From Berberis thunbergii (taxonomy: Eukaryota; Streptophyta; Magnoliopsida; Ranunculales; Berberidaceae), in contig QNQO01000523.1 of assembly GCA_003290165.1 (NCBI GenBank), positions 558,001 to 622,000 on the forward strand: a stretch of 64,000 nucleotides of DNA. Direction: 5' to 3'. Both the position numbers and the translations under genes were made by a program. Under the pieces are notes generated by a model. That model was not told where the DNA came from, made no database searches, and saw only the letters and a list, made by a program, of their open reading frames with translations. Below, one piece after another: positions 1 through 10,875 of this stretch. The number at the start of each line of letters is the position of its first letter. Position 1 is the stretch's first letter.

Positions 1-219
1 GGAAAAGCTCATAACATTCCATTTATGCCCAAAGAAGAAGAACTTAGTGATGAAGAGCTCGAGAAATATCTGGAAGAACGATACAGGGCTTGTTCAAAGT
101 ATGTTGTCTATGCTAAAGAAGAAGACCATGAAATATCTGACCATCAAATGAAAGTTGCGCATGTGAGCTCACCTTTTGCTCATTTAATTAACTTAGTGGA
201 ATCTATTTCCGCTGTTTGA
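1..219 (+). CDS. SPT5-like / KTF1-type fragment (partial, 5' truncated by window edge)
   Basis: The frame is open from base 1 and starts with GKAHNIPF, followed by an acidic stretch PKEEELSDEELEKYLEERY and then SKYVVYAKEEDHE. From family knowledge this resembles the conserved N-terminal segment of plant SPT5-like elongation factors, in particular the KTF1/SPT5L type that acts in RNA-directed DNA methylation, just before the NGN domain. The last 20 or so residues, up to the stop at 217-219, do not look like the family and may be intron read-through. No NGN or KOW domain follows in the next 3 kb, so the piece is an isolated exon or a remnant whose 5' part lies outside the window. The ATG at 25 is internal and probably not a start. 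Identity is by eye and moderate. Confidence 0.45.
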   Translation, partial: GKAHNIPFMPKEEELSDEELEKYLEERYRACSKYVVYAKEEDHEISDHQMKVAHVSSPFAHLINLVESISAV

Positions 220-699
220 TTGAAATCGATTATTCATAAAATTGTTTTCCCATTACTCATGGGAATCTAAGTTCGAGGGGTGGGCCTCGAAATCGAATTC
301 ACGGAAACATTTTCAATTTCCATGTCTATTTTCTGTGCAACCAAACCGACCCTTAGTGGTTTTTCTTGCTGAAATCAACTCAGCTGAGGAAAAAATGATT
401 GGGTCCTCAAGTTTTTGATGTTTATTCAATCTCGGTATGGTAAATTTTGAGCCATAGAAGGTGTTTTCAGCAATTTATCTTTGGCCTAGAAATGGACAAC
501 AGGGCTTGAAGTGTGGCAATGCACCTTACTTTACCTTTGTTTTTGGTGAAAATTTACGTTACAAAAGGAATAAGAAAACAAACATTTCTAGTTTTGTCTC
601 TATATGTGTTTTTGTATACTTTGTGATAAAGAGTTGTGGATAATAGGCTTTACTCTATTATCTCAAATTGAGCTGTTAGTGTTTGTTCTTCTACTTGTT
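220..699. other. Intergenic or intronic AT-rich sequence, nothing recognised
   Basis: Unique-looking AT-rich sequence between the SPT5-like fragment and the next set of exon-like blocks. Short open frames here have no recognisable motif. It could be an intron of either neighbour. Confidence 0.3.
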
Positions 700-3108
700 G
701 TTATAGTTTGCAGTGTTGTCCATTCAGAGTGTTTGGGCAACAAAGATTGTGAAATGGGTGGTGGGTCTGAAAGAGATGAAGAGAGGATCTCAGTTGCGAG
801 TCCTCTCTAGTAATGGTAGTCCCAATACGAAACCTCATGGAAAGGTGGGTTATAACTTAGTTTTCGGTAGCGGAGATTTTATCTGGTTATGTCTTTTTTC
901 TTGTTATTTAATATTGTGTGTTCTTCATTCATCTTCAGCAATTCTATGATGATGGTGTCCAATCCTCATTTTGTGATTCCTTGCAAGTTACGTTTCAGGT
1001 AGAAACCATCTGAATTAAGATTGAAAAACTTTGTTCTATACCATCTTTATCTGAATTTTTATTGCAGTTTAAATTTGCAGTATGATTCTCATTTGAACAA
1101 GACGCGCTTGTTATTTTACAAGTTTGAAGTTTACAATTCATAGGAGTTTCATTAGATGTTCTTTTGACTAAAATTATAAATAACCAGTTAGGAGTTGTTC
1201 ACACCTTCTTCAAGGACCATCCTTAAAGTTTTGCTTGTTTCGCGACTTTATGAAGCTTTAGTTTCCTGGAAGTTTTTGAGCTTTATGAAGCTGATACAAA
1301 AGTATCTCAATAGGGTAAATCAAGGAAGGACAAAGTTGAATTCATTTGTGGCTTAAAGTTTGAAATTTTTTGTTTATTGTTGCAGCAATGAAAAAGCGTG
1401 ATTGCAAATATGTTTCTCTTCCCAAAGATCAGAAGAAGCAACACCATTCATCAAATGAAGTGGAACGACCTCAACTTTATAATTCGAAGAAATTTGGACA
1501 GAATATGGTTAGGAATCCAGACTAATTAGCTACTTTTCTACTTCTTCTTTAGCACGACTTGATTATGGTTACTTCTTAATGCAAAAGGTAGGATAAGTCT
1601 CTCCAAAGCCAACCATGTCAGAATTCATTTACACAAGATGAACAAGAAGTTGTTGAAACCTGTTTAGATTGGCCAAGATGTTCCTCAATAACAAGCCTAT
1701 CAAGAGAAGAACGTACTGCAAAACTAAAGTAGCTAAGTCTTCTCCCTTGCAGGAAATGAGTGGAAAGTTGTATACTTGCCTCTAAAAGTCTATTTTTCTG
1801 TTCTAGTGTAATCTTTGTTACCTTAGTCATTTCGTATTTTAGAGGTTAAATTATAACAATTGATTTGGATTAAGTACTGAAATCGCTAGTCGTTGTTCTA
1901 ATGTAGGACTACCTGCAGAGACTGTCAAAGAGAACCGCCATTTTGCCAATCCTCTGCCTCGAGAAACCCTCCAAATCTCAACCTTGGTTGGATATTTATG
2001 CATTTCAGCCTGAGTCTAATGATGTTGCAAACATGACTGTTTCATCCAATTCTTCCGGGAACTAGGTAGATATTTTCACTTTTACTATGCAATCTAAAAT
2101 TTGGAAGGCTTACATTGATCTCCTTAATTTGCTTGTTCTTAAGCAGAACGATTCAATTAATGCAGCATGAGTCACCTCTTCCCGATAATAAACAACATAA
2201 TGGATTGATCCCAGTATGCGGCCTATCATCAAGTTAAAAACTGCATTTTCTCTTGAAGAGTTGATTTTGTCAATAATGCCTCTGATGGATTTTTTTGGTA
2301 AGTGGCCTCTATCATGGGAAAACAGAAGATACTGCATCCAATTGCGGATAGAAAAGAAGGTCGTGTACATGTTGCATATAGAGAAAGTATAGCTTAATGT
2401 TTCTTAACTCAAGATTTAAACAGCAGATCAGACTTATTTGTGTATTTAAATTTTCTTGTTTGTCATCTTATTATCCTTCAAACTTTTGCTTTAAAAATCA
2501 AAGGAGATCTACCTATATTGCCTGCATTATCTACAACAATGACATGTACTGATGAGGAGGTTCACACCTGTTCAATGCGGTAAGTAGCTCTTTATTTCTA
2601 ATAAATAGTCATCTTTTATTCTTTTGATAGATCTCTGAAATAACTTTATATTTGAGGATACCCTTGACAAGATCACGTCTCAGGTCCATGAAAATGGAAG
2701 CTCCAGTTCAACTGGATTATACTATTGCTAGTGGACGTGGTTCAACATAAAGTACTTTTGTGAGAGAAAAGGTAAAATTGAATGTCCTAGTTTAAGGAAA
2801 CATTGTCATTGAAAAAATAGTCTATCCTTTTAAATTCTGATGTAGTATCGTCTCAATCTGTTTGATTCATCCAAGATGTTTGATTGGTTTCACAGATTCA
2901 TTCATTGTAGTTGATAAAAGTTCGTCAAGAAAGGGATGTCCAACACGTGTACGTAAGTCATTTCATCCAATCGAACAAGAATATAGAGAAAGTGCCTAGG
3001 TTGGCAGTACCTCCTGATCAGTTGAACCCAATTGGAAGCCTTATGCCAGCGGTACTGAATTTAAACCTATATTATTTTTTTCTTGCTCTTGTTTTTTGTG
3101 TTTGTTAA
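700..3108 (+). pseudogene. Unidentified multi-exon gene remnant
   Basis: Several short blocks on the plus strand look like exons separated by T-rich introns with AG and GT borders. One near 938-1000 reads QFYDDGVQSSFCDS. One at 1387-1507 begins MKKRDCKYVSLPKDQKKQQ. One near 1910-2065 contains QPWLDIYAFQPESNDVAN. One near 2502-2580 reads LPALSTTMTCTDEEVH. One near 2690-2770 contains APVQLDYTIASGRGST and then a stop. One at 2911-3050 contains RQERDVQHVYVSHFIQ and PPDQLNPIGSLMPA. I do not recognise the family. The in-frame stop in the 2690 block and the lack of one consistent frame argue for decay. It lies upstream of, and on the same strand as, the transporter remnant. Confidence 0.35.
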
Positions 3109-3235
3109 GTTTAAATTTTGGAAATTCTGTAGTACTTGAAAGTAGTGATCTATTTTCTTTCATGCAGAACATTTCTTTTCTAAGTTCAACTCTATATCAG
3201 TTCTAATTTGACAAAGAGAGCAGTGATACGTAGAC

Positions 3236-4697
3236 ATGGCAATTGAAGAGGATGTAGAAAACAACAGTGTACAGGCAGAGATAGTCGAGCCACTTCTTCC
3301 ACAAAGCATGGTTCTTTCAGAAGAAGATGGATTTGTTACTCAAAATGGGGCACAAGAATGCAAGAAAGAAATTGAATGGATGGTGTACTTTAGCACCATA
3401 GTCGCTGCTTGGGGTGGGTCTTATGAATTTGGATGTGCGTAAGTAACCGGTGTCTAACTGATCTCTTTGCCTCCATGATCTATAAATGCTAATGTTAGGT
3501 GTTTTATGTTGCTTTTCTGAGCTTAGTTATTGGTTTGTAGGCGGGTTATTCATCGCCTACTCAAGCTGCTATAAGGGAGGATTTAAATTTATCATTGTCA
3601 GAGGTTTGTTTACTGTATTTTTATTCACTGATTGTAAAAAGTTCTTCAGATTGGAGGGATATGTTCTTCTGAATAAAAAGATCATGTTTTACGCAAATAT
3701 ACTCGTTACTGAGTTGTTCATGTGAAGATATGAACTAAAATATCTCTCTTTGACCTTCTCATTGAGAAATGGGAATCCCACCATTTGGCCAGGAATATGA
3801 ACGATATTCCTTTTTAGATCGGCTGAATAAGAAATATGGTAGCACCAATGAGAAGAATTTGATGAAAGTTGAAGACTTGAATGAAATTTCCTGAATTGTA
3901 CAAAATGAATATCTGGTAGACCGAGGCAACAACAAAGATCTTTGTCATTGATCCCAATAGTTGGGACGATGCATTTGTTTTGTTTTTTTTGGGAAAGTAA
4001 TGCATTGTTACTCATAGTGGTTTATATCTGAAATATAATTTTCAACATGCTGACCCTAATGTTGTGAAGAAACAAGTTCTAGTTATGCATTCTAATCTTC
4101 TTAGCATTGTCATGTATTTTTTCTACGCAGTATTTAGTTTTTGGCTCCCATATTGACAATTGGGCAATGATCGATGCAATTACAAGTGGGCAATAGCTGA
4201 TTTCATAGGTCGAAAGGGGTAAGAAAAGATATATTCCTTTGCGATTATTGGATTTTTTGTGTTCTTAGGTACTCTTAAGTCATTGCTTCTTTCTTTGAAA
4301 TGGAGCACATGCAATGAGAATGTCAGTTGCTTTTGTGTTGTAGGATGGCTTGCCATATACTTTGCAGAGGTTTGCTTGATTATACTCTGTTTACTCTCAA
4401 TAATTTTATTTTAAAAAATATTTAGTTTTCATCATAAATTACGTTCCAACATTTCCATTTAAACCATTTTATAGGAGCTATGGCACTAGATATTGGAAGA
4501 CTATCCACAGGATACGGAATGGGAGATTTTCCTATGTGGTAAATTTTTTTAAAAATCTTTCTATTAGACGGAGATAAATGTTGAGAAAATTTATCATTTA
4601 AACATGATGCCATGTGTAAATGGATACACAAGTACCTATTTTTGTAGCTGAAATAACACCAAAGCATCTTCGAGGCCGCCTCACAACACTAAATCAG
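3236..4697 (+). pseudogene. ERD6-like sugar transporter, 5' exons (decayed)
   Basis: The family comprises tonoplast or plasma-membrane monosaccharide facilitators of the MFS sugar-porter group. Exon 1 (3236-3438) starts at MAIEEDVENN, carries a dileucine-like VEPLLPQS and ends in VAAWGGSYEFGC, the start of TM1. Exon 2 (about 3541-3602) reads AGYSSPTQAAIREDLNLSLSE. The third block (about 4130-4220) contains SGQ then a stop and GRKG, a frameshifted form of the usual GS.LTIGAM..G..ADFIGRKG loop. The next block (4310-4370) has MRMSVAFV, then WLAIYFAE in another frame. Then come ALDIGRLSTGYGMG (4475-4538) and VAEITPKHLRGRLTTLNQ (4646-4697). At least two frame breaks make it a pseudogene. A GT donor follows TTLNQ at 4698, and the next exon is found beyond CACTA element A at 14545. 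Confidence 0.75.
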
Positions 4698-4752
4698 GTT
4701 TGAGAAAGACAATCAACAAAATGTGTGAACAATGCTAATAATTCATTATAGA

Positions 4753-4755
4753 ATG
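4753..4755. repeat. Target-site duplication of element A, left copy (ATG)
   Basis: ATG directly precedes the terminal CAGTACACC; the matching ATG is at 14446-14448 directly after GGTGTAGTG. Three bp is the expected size for CACTA insertion. Confidence 0.8.
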
Positions 4756-4785
4756 CAGTACACCAAAAACCCCATTAGCAACGGT

Positions 4786-5064
4786 TCTATACCATGGGCG
4801 TAAGCCATTGCCACGGCTAAGAGCCGTGGACTACAGGGGCGTCGCGAAATCCTTTGTAACGGCTATAAACCGTTGCTAAAATTTTAGCAACGGTTTTATA
4901 TTCAGGACGGTTGATGCTTTAGCCACGGTTATAAACCGTGCTAAAAGTTTAGCAACGGTTTTAAGCCGTGTGAAAGTTTAGCAACGGCTTATAAACCGTG
5001 GCCAGACTTGCCACGACTTAAAACCGTTGCTAAACTTTTAGCCACGGTTTTAAGCCGTGAATAG
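4786..5064. repeat. Left subterminal repeats of element A
   Basis: About ten units of roughly 20-22 bp resembling GCAACGGTTTTAAGCCGTGG in both orientations, spaced 10-20 bp apart. Many units are themselves inverted repeats with arms of type CCACGG and CCGTGG around a TTTTAAG or TTATAAA core. In En/Spm such subterminal motifs are binding sites for the TNPA-type protein. That role is inferred here. Confidence 0.85.
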
Positions 5065-6510
5065 TATTTATTATTATTTTTTTTTTGCTATCAAATGACT
5101 TTTAATTACATCTTATGGTAAGTATAATTCGCACGTGCATCAAATAAATAAAATTTAATATGACTTTTTATTAAATTTAAAAATAGGCATTTACAACCTC
5201 TGATCAGCAAATTCCAACAATTGCTTTCAAGCAATTCATTACAGCAGCAACATTTACAATTCATCATTGGCTACTGATCATCTATCTACATGCACTACAA
5301 ATAAACCTTCTTTCTGAGTCTGCAAACCTTCTTTCTGAGTCTGCTTTTCCTTGCTGCCTCTCTATTCTGAGCAAGCCTTCTCAATAAGTTTTCCATGTAA
5401 ACCTCTGATGGCATGGATCATGGCAACCTTATGAATCGACGTGTATACCCCCGTGAGTTTGATTTTGACAAGCATATAACTTGGATTGGGCATATCTAAG
5501 GAACAAGCAATTACCAAGACGTTCTCGTTCTCCATCGGCATATCTAACTTGGATTGGCATGACCCTATGAAAAAAAATGGACCAAACAATCAAAAAATAA
5601 ACATTGTGATCAATAAACTGATAGTGTTCATAAAGCCACTGAACTCACTCCAGGCAACGTATACTGATTATGCAAGGCTCTGATAGGACATCTACTTAAA
5701 CTACTGTAATACTCTTATGATCTTCATAGGACACCAAAAACTCAAATCACTGATGCACAAGACATTCTAGGAACATTAATTAATTCATAAGATCCGCTCG
5801 GAAATGCCTAAACATGCAAACCAGAACAGGACATACAACTGACCATCCTCAGAAGAGTTCATCAAAGGAATTTTTTTTCAAAGGCATTACACCAAATATG
5901 AACCCATATGATGTAGTAAGTCTTGCTTGAGGAAAAATCTATAAACTGAATAGCACCTAGCTGAGGATCCATCTCAGTCCTACGTCGAATGGTGTACTTA
6001 CATTAGCAAGTGGAACACCAAATATATTATTAACCTAAAAAATCAAACTAACATAGATCAAGGTTCCGAATCATGAATATAATTATAAGATCTTTCAGAA
6101 GTAGTCACCTAACACAACCAATCACCAAATCAGCAGCCAAGTTATACCTCCTGCCCACAGACAAAGCATTAAGAATATATGATCAAATCACACCTATCCT
6201 CAATCATGCTGTAATATACAGATTCAAAGCAGAGGGTTAAAATGCAGTCACTTGAATGTAGCAGCCTAATTCTCAATTCCATCAAAATAAAACTACTAAT
6301 CTTGTCAAACCCACTTAAAAAAAATATCAACAAGTTTTTCAAAAACATATTTTTGAAGAAGGTAAATGATGCTAATCGGTTCAGGAAATATATACCTAGT
6401 TCATGGAATAGTATGCTTCAATCAAACATATAAGGTTCACTAAATATAAACTTATTTGACAATAAATTACATATGGTTTGATTGAGAAGAAACGAGTAGG
6501 TCAAGTTCAC
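5065..6510. other. Element A interior, left part: no recognised gene
   Basis: AT-rich sequence. On the minus strand 5362-5589 an open frame ends AMIHAIRGLHGKLIEKACSE, and near 5486-5560 a short stretch is repeated (TAACTTGGATTGG copies about 60 bp apart). This could be the last exon or 3' UTR of a captured gene, but I cannot assign it. The remainder shows no convincing exons. Confidence 0.35.
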
Positions 6511-6796
6511 CTATGGTAAGCATGGATTGTTCTGCCTTTAAACACAGCAATAGTCTGTTCAACACATCCAGATTCATTTAAGGTGTCAGCGTGATGGTTA
6601 ACCTGTAGAAAGATATGATTAAGGCTTGATAGTATAGAGCCATGCGGGAAGAGTAAAGTTGCTTTCATGTACCTGAATGTCATATCTCTGCAACAGTCAA
6701 ACAATTCTCTATTGCAGCAGGAGTAGACCCCCAGTCCTCATGCAACTTCAAGACCATAGCTCCTGCTTTGATTATTTCATGTAACCCATCAGCAGA
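6511..6796 (-). pseudogene. Captured urease fragment (two exons)
   Basis: Two exons on the minus strand. The first (6796-6673) reads [20 protein letters not shown] and on through [15 protein letters not shown], then a small indel before the bases for YDIQ. The second (6602-6511) reads [20 protein letters not shown] and TIHAYH. This is the core of the nickel metalloenzyme urease (urea hydrolysis, cytosol), including the Lys of KLHEDWG that is carbamylated to bridge the nickels in ureases. An AG acceptor precedes each exon and GT donors (GTACAT, GTGAAC) follow. The indel before YDIQ breaks the frame, and Val replaces the usual Gly before LKLHEDWG. A complete plant urease is about 840 residues; only about 70 are present. 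Clearly a captured, non-coding fragment within element A. Confidence 0.85.
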
Positions 6797-8651
6797 CTGT
6801 GTAATGAATTGAGTCTAAGTGGCATAACGCATACAAAGGTTGTATACTACTTGGAGCAATAAACAGGCTGATAATAAAAGAGTAATGTCCAAACTGGACA
6901 GAGTCATGGTGAACCAACAATGGTTGAACCACTACCCTTACTCAGAGGCAAAATTCTGAATCCTGGCATTTCTGATCATTCGCCCAATGATTTTCACTGG
7001 TCTATGACAGTCAAAATGCAGGTCCAAAGCCATTCCGGTTCTTCAATTACTGGATATATGAACATGGTTATCAGGAGGTAGTAGAAAGGCCTGGAAACAG
7101 CAAGTGAATGGCAACGCCAATATATTGTTTCGTACAACGACTAAAAGTGGTAAAAACTATGCTAACTGAATGGAGAAAGGCATCCTTCATCAATGCAAAT
7201 GCAAATTCAAATGTACAAGCAACAAAACAACAAATGAGCAGTCTAACAACAAGCCATTCAAGAACCAACCGCTAGACTACACTCTTGCTCAGCAGGAAAA
7301 AGAGTTAGTAAAAAAATATGCCTATGCAATGCATCTAAACAAACAACACATTTCATATCTAGATGATGTAACCAGCATTGGAGGGGAAGTGAATTCAGAT
7401 TTCTCCTTGTATATAAGACTTGAGATTCCAATGCATAAAGACAACCTCAAGTTGGAAATTTAATCTCATTCAATTAGCGTATTATATTAGTATCTAAATT
7501 GGAAATAAAAGGAGTAAACGAATGCAAATGATAAGGAAAGAGAGATGGTATTGATGGAGATAGAAATTGTTGTTTTAATATGATTGATGATTTTGGGAAA
7601 CATTAACTTAAAAACTGTAAGAATGATCTTACAATCCGCAGATATGGATATGGGGGCACAGGATACGAAAAATACATGGAGTTTTGAAATATCTAAAATA
7701 ACACAGAGAGTGGATGGGCATGGGCATCCTAACATTATTATATATATGATTTAGAGATGAATTTGTAATCCAAATATTTATTAATGATTCAACACTTACC
7801 AGGTTAACTTTAGAACAAGAGTATTTCTTAATGATTCAACACTTACCAGGTTAACTGAGTCATCTCCGTCATGCTTGCATCTGTAGTAAACTGCCAACAA
7901 AAGAGAATGTTGGATAAAATTCTTTACTAGACAGAACAAAAGACTATCAACAAAGCTACTATGGGATAACATATATTTTAACACATCAACACTGCACTTC
8001 CCAGGTTGCGGACCTCCTTAGCATCCTACTAGAATCCACTAACCTGGGTCAACAATTTGGCTCAGATAACCACTTTCGAGGACTGGTATTGCTGTACGCA
8101 CCAAATGAAATCTTTAAAAGCGGCCAGAGAAGTAACACACCAATGCAGAACAATTGACCTCATAGTCATTTTTCTATAAATACCCGATACTCTTCCCAAA
8201 TTCGGGAAATTTCGTCTTGGTAGTATTCTATTGAAGACCAGCTTCGAAAATTCCTAACAGCTTTGGAAGCCACTTGACAAATCCTTGAGAAGCTTCTTTA
8301 TAACTTTAACATCATTAGCAAGAGCGGATATAAATGATCTTCATCGAAGACATCTGAAAAGTTGCTGCAGTTTCAAATTCAGTCTTGTCACATCCGAAGA
8401 CATATGTCACATATCTGCAATTTAAACATGAGACAATTTATAATACGAGCAACAGCAACCATGTCACATATATGCCATGAGTTCTGCTCATATTTGTTTT
8501 TCTGCAAGTACAAGTACAAAACACAAACTTCCCTATGAAATATCCATAACAAACAGCCATATCCACCGCATGAGTGCCCATATCTGTATAGAGCTGTGTC
8601 TAAATAAACTGGCATTCATGTTAAACTTGTATAATGAAACGGAGCTCCACC
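6797..8651. other. Element A interior: intron-like sequence with unassigned exon-like blocks
   Basis: Minus-strand blocks near 8140-8290 (containing WSSIEYYQDEISRIWEEY) and 7855-7910 (containing YYRCKHDGDDSVNL, followed by a GTAAGT donor) look like exons of a captured gene I cannot name. A 29-bp segment around TTAATGATTCAACACTTACC is present twice, about 46 bp apart (near 7783 and 7829), partly duplicating that donor. Nothing else here can be supported. Confidence 0.3.
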
Positions 8652-8708
8652 AGCACTTGGTCTAGTGGTATGTTTCTCGCTTTGGGTGAGAGATTCCCTG
8701 GATGCCCC
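8652..8708 (+). pseudogene. tRNA-Pro(UGG)-like pseudogene lacking the T-arm
   Basis: The bases run AGCACTTGGTCTAGTGGTAT, then TTCTCGCTTTGGGTGAGAGA, and end GGATGCCCC. This matches plant tRNA-Pro: D-arm with the A-box TGGTCTAGTGG, an anticodon stem CTCGC/GAGAG with loop TTTGGGT (anticodon UGG), and the 3' acceptor side ATGCCCC. The variable loop and TΨC arm (B-box) are deleted, and the 5' acceptor strand no longer pairs properly. It cannot be a working tRNA or a complete pol III promoter. It lies inside element A, in the same region as the captured protein-gene exons. Confidence 0.75.
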
Positions 8709-9144
8709 TATGGTTTTTGGACAGGTTTATCTAACCCCTCGTACCTATCTGAAACTTCAAAGAAAATCAAACAAGCATTTATTTTCAATTTTTTTTCTAG
8801 TGACTTTCGTAAGTAGATCTATACGAATTTCAATTTCTTTCAAAACATAAGCCAATATGCAATATGAATTTTGAACATGAAACCAAGATACAAACATAAT
8901 TCACAACTCCTGTCCTGAGTTTCTTCAATTCAAAAAGGACAAATATAATAGAACATAGACCATATGTTTACCCGCTCACATTATAAACCAGGAAAGGGAT
9001 CTGATGGGCATATATTTCCTGAATGGGCCTCGTCAAATAAAGGGTTCCAAAACATGGCAGATATGCCATCTGAAATGCATGGACGGGAATAGATACAGGT
9101 CAAAGTTTCCTTATATACACTAGATTTTAGTTGAAGGATCTTAC
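8709..9144. other. Element A interior: no gene recognised
   Basis: AT-rich, intron-like sequence between the tRNA-like segment and the kinase exon. I see no motif or repeat here. Confidence 0.3.
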
Positions 9145-9231
9145 TGACGCGTTTGCAAGAGGATTTTCATCAAAATCTGAGAAGAGATCAGCTGTAGTTT
9201 TTCCCAATTCTTTCCTTATAGTTCGGCAAAC
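9145..9231 (-). pseudogene. Captured exon of an ABC1/UbiB-type (aarF) kinase
   Basis: One exon on the minus strand reads CRTIRKELGKTTADLFSDFD followed by ENPLANAS. It is bounded by a CAG acceptor at its 5' side and a GTAAGA donor at its 3' side. This matches the ABC1K/aarF family segment that precedes the family motif (A/S)SIAQVH. The exon is cut exactly where that motif would begin in the next exon. Family members are atypical kinases of plastids and mitochondria. No other exon of the family is clearly present: the exon upstream at 10584-10686 has no firm assignment. A captured remnant, with the same orientation as the other fragments in element A. Confidence 0.7.
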
Positions 9232-10583
9232 CTGTGGAAAACACCTATGAGTCAAAATGATATATCTAGTACAAATAAGAGTTCAAAATGGATGGAAGCA
9301 GGAAGAGGAAAATATTCTCCCTCTGAAAGTCCCAGCTGGAAGATACTCGGACATGAGTGGAGTGCTACAGCGGTCAAAATAACCATATAAGGTCCATTAA
9401 TTAACACTTGAATTAGCGGTCAAAATAAATTTATTATCACATAAGTATCTCGCTGCTGTTCTGACAGTGCGTGTTCTTAGATGATTTGCAATGTTGCAAA
9501 TTGACAATGGCGTTATTCTGTATGAGTTACGACAGTTTTTTTCAAAAAAAAAAAAAAACATTAACAAAACACTTTATGCAAGTATAAGGGCAGCCTACAT
9601 ATACAACACAATGCAAGAAATAGATCAATGTGATTTACGACTTCTAGAAAGCATGCAATGAGTTTGATATGCAATCTGCCTTGGTGCATTAGAGTGAATC
9701 ATACAAATACACCCTAACAAATCTCTGAAATTTCTAGTCTAAAAACAATAATCATTAAAAATGGGCCAAAACCAAGTAGACTATTGAAAAACTGTGTTTT
9801 AGAAATGATCAAAACTTTGTCTGCCAGTTATGTGTTTTAGAATAAAATGTGTGAACTGATCCCTTATCAAATTGAATGCTGCATGCCCTATTGTTATTTG
9901 ACACAACCCAACAAGTTTACTTTTTTTTTTCTCTTTGACTTGTTCTTCAACATTGGGTATATACATGTACTGCAATTTTTATTGCTCAGATATTTGTTAG
10001 TGTAAATTCTGCTAGCTCTCTTGGGGTGTAGAGTTTTGACAATCTCACCCTGATGTGTATCTCGTGGCGGATTTAATGGGGTTTGACTCTATGTGCTGAT
10101 TTTTAGATGTTTATAATGCTATACATCATTGGTAGGATCATGGTGTACACTGTTGGATGAATATTGATGCACACATTAGTATTCATCCATTGGTAGGATC
10201 ATGTACTGCAATTTTTATTGCTCAGATCTAGGGTCTATTATTGCTCAGATCCAATGAACCCATTTATGTAGTATAGGACTAAATTCTAATCAAATTCTAT
10301 ATGTTTTCCATGGATTCTAACATGGTTTCCTGCATTTGTGACTCTTATTTCTCTATTTCTCTTCTAAATGTATGCATGATCATCATTAATATTTCTATGC
10401 AAATAAACAAAACACCATGGCAAACAGGCAAATAAATGTATGCATGATCATCATTAATATTTCTGAAATGCCAACATGACATAAACTGATATTAAACCAC
10501 TCATAGCCATAGCCAAAATCATACTCCAGAAACACCAATCAAGACTGGAATACACGTAAGAGAATAAGGTGAATAAATCCTAC
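9232..10583. other. Element A interior: AT-rich sequence with local direct duplications
   Basis: No coding sequence recognised. A 28-bp segment starting CATGTACTGCAATTTTTATT occurs near 9964 and again near 10200. Another starting TGTATGCATGATCATCATTA occurs near 10370 and again near 10437. There is a poly(A) run near 9547. Such short-range duplications fit repair or template switching during element growth. Confidence 0.4.
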
Positions 10584-10686
10584 CTTCTCCAAGACAAAGT
10601 GAGGCTCGCCAACAACATAAGGAGGTGGATGAGCATCTCTCAAGAGTGGAAGCAAAGTATCAACAGAATGAACAGTTCAATGACAC
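10584..10686 (-). pseudogene. Captured exon of unknown origin
   Basis: A minus-strand block with an AG acceptor (about 10687) and a GTAGGA donor (10583) reads HSVDTLLPLLRDAHPPPYVV then GEPHFVLEK after an early in-frame stop. It is well conserved in codon pattern but I do not recognise the family. It lies between the ABCC and ABC1-type exons and shares their orientation. Confidence 0.45.
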
Positions 10687-10875
10687 CTGGCTTAAGAAGT
10701 CGATGTTACTTTGATCTGTCGATGCCTACAAAATCAAATCACTAGTTAAATATTCCAGCCCGAACAAATGCTTCGCTAAGAAATATGTTGATTTAGTGAT
10801 TCTGAGTTGGACTTTTGCACTATTTAATTTCATTGACAATTCCATGTAATCATAAAATTGCACTACTAAACTTAC

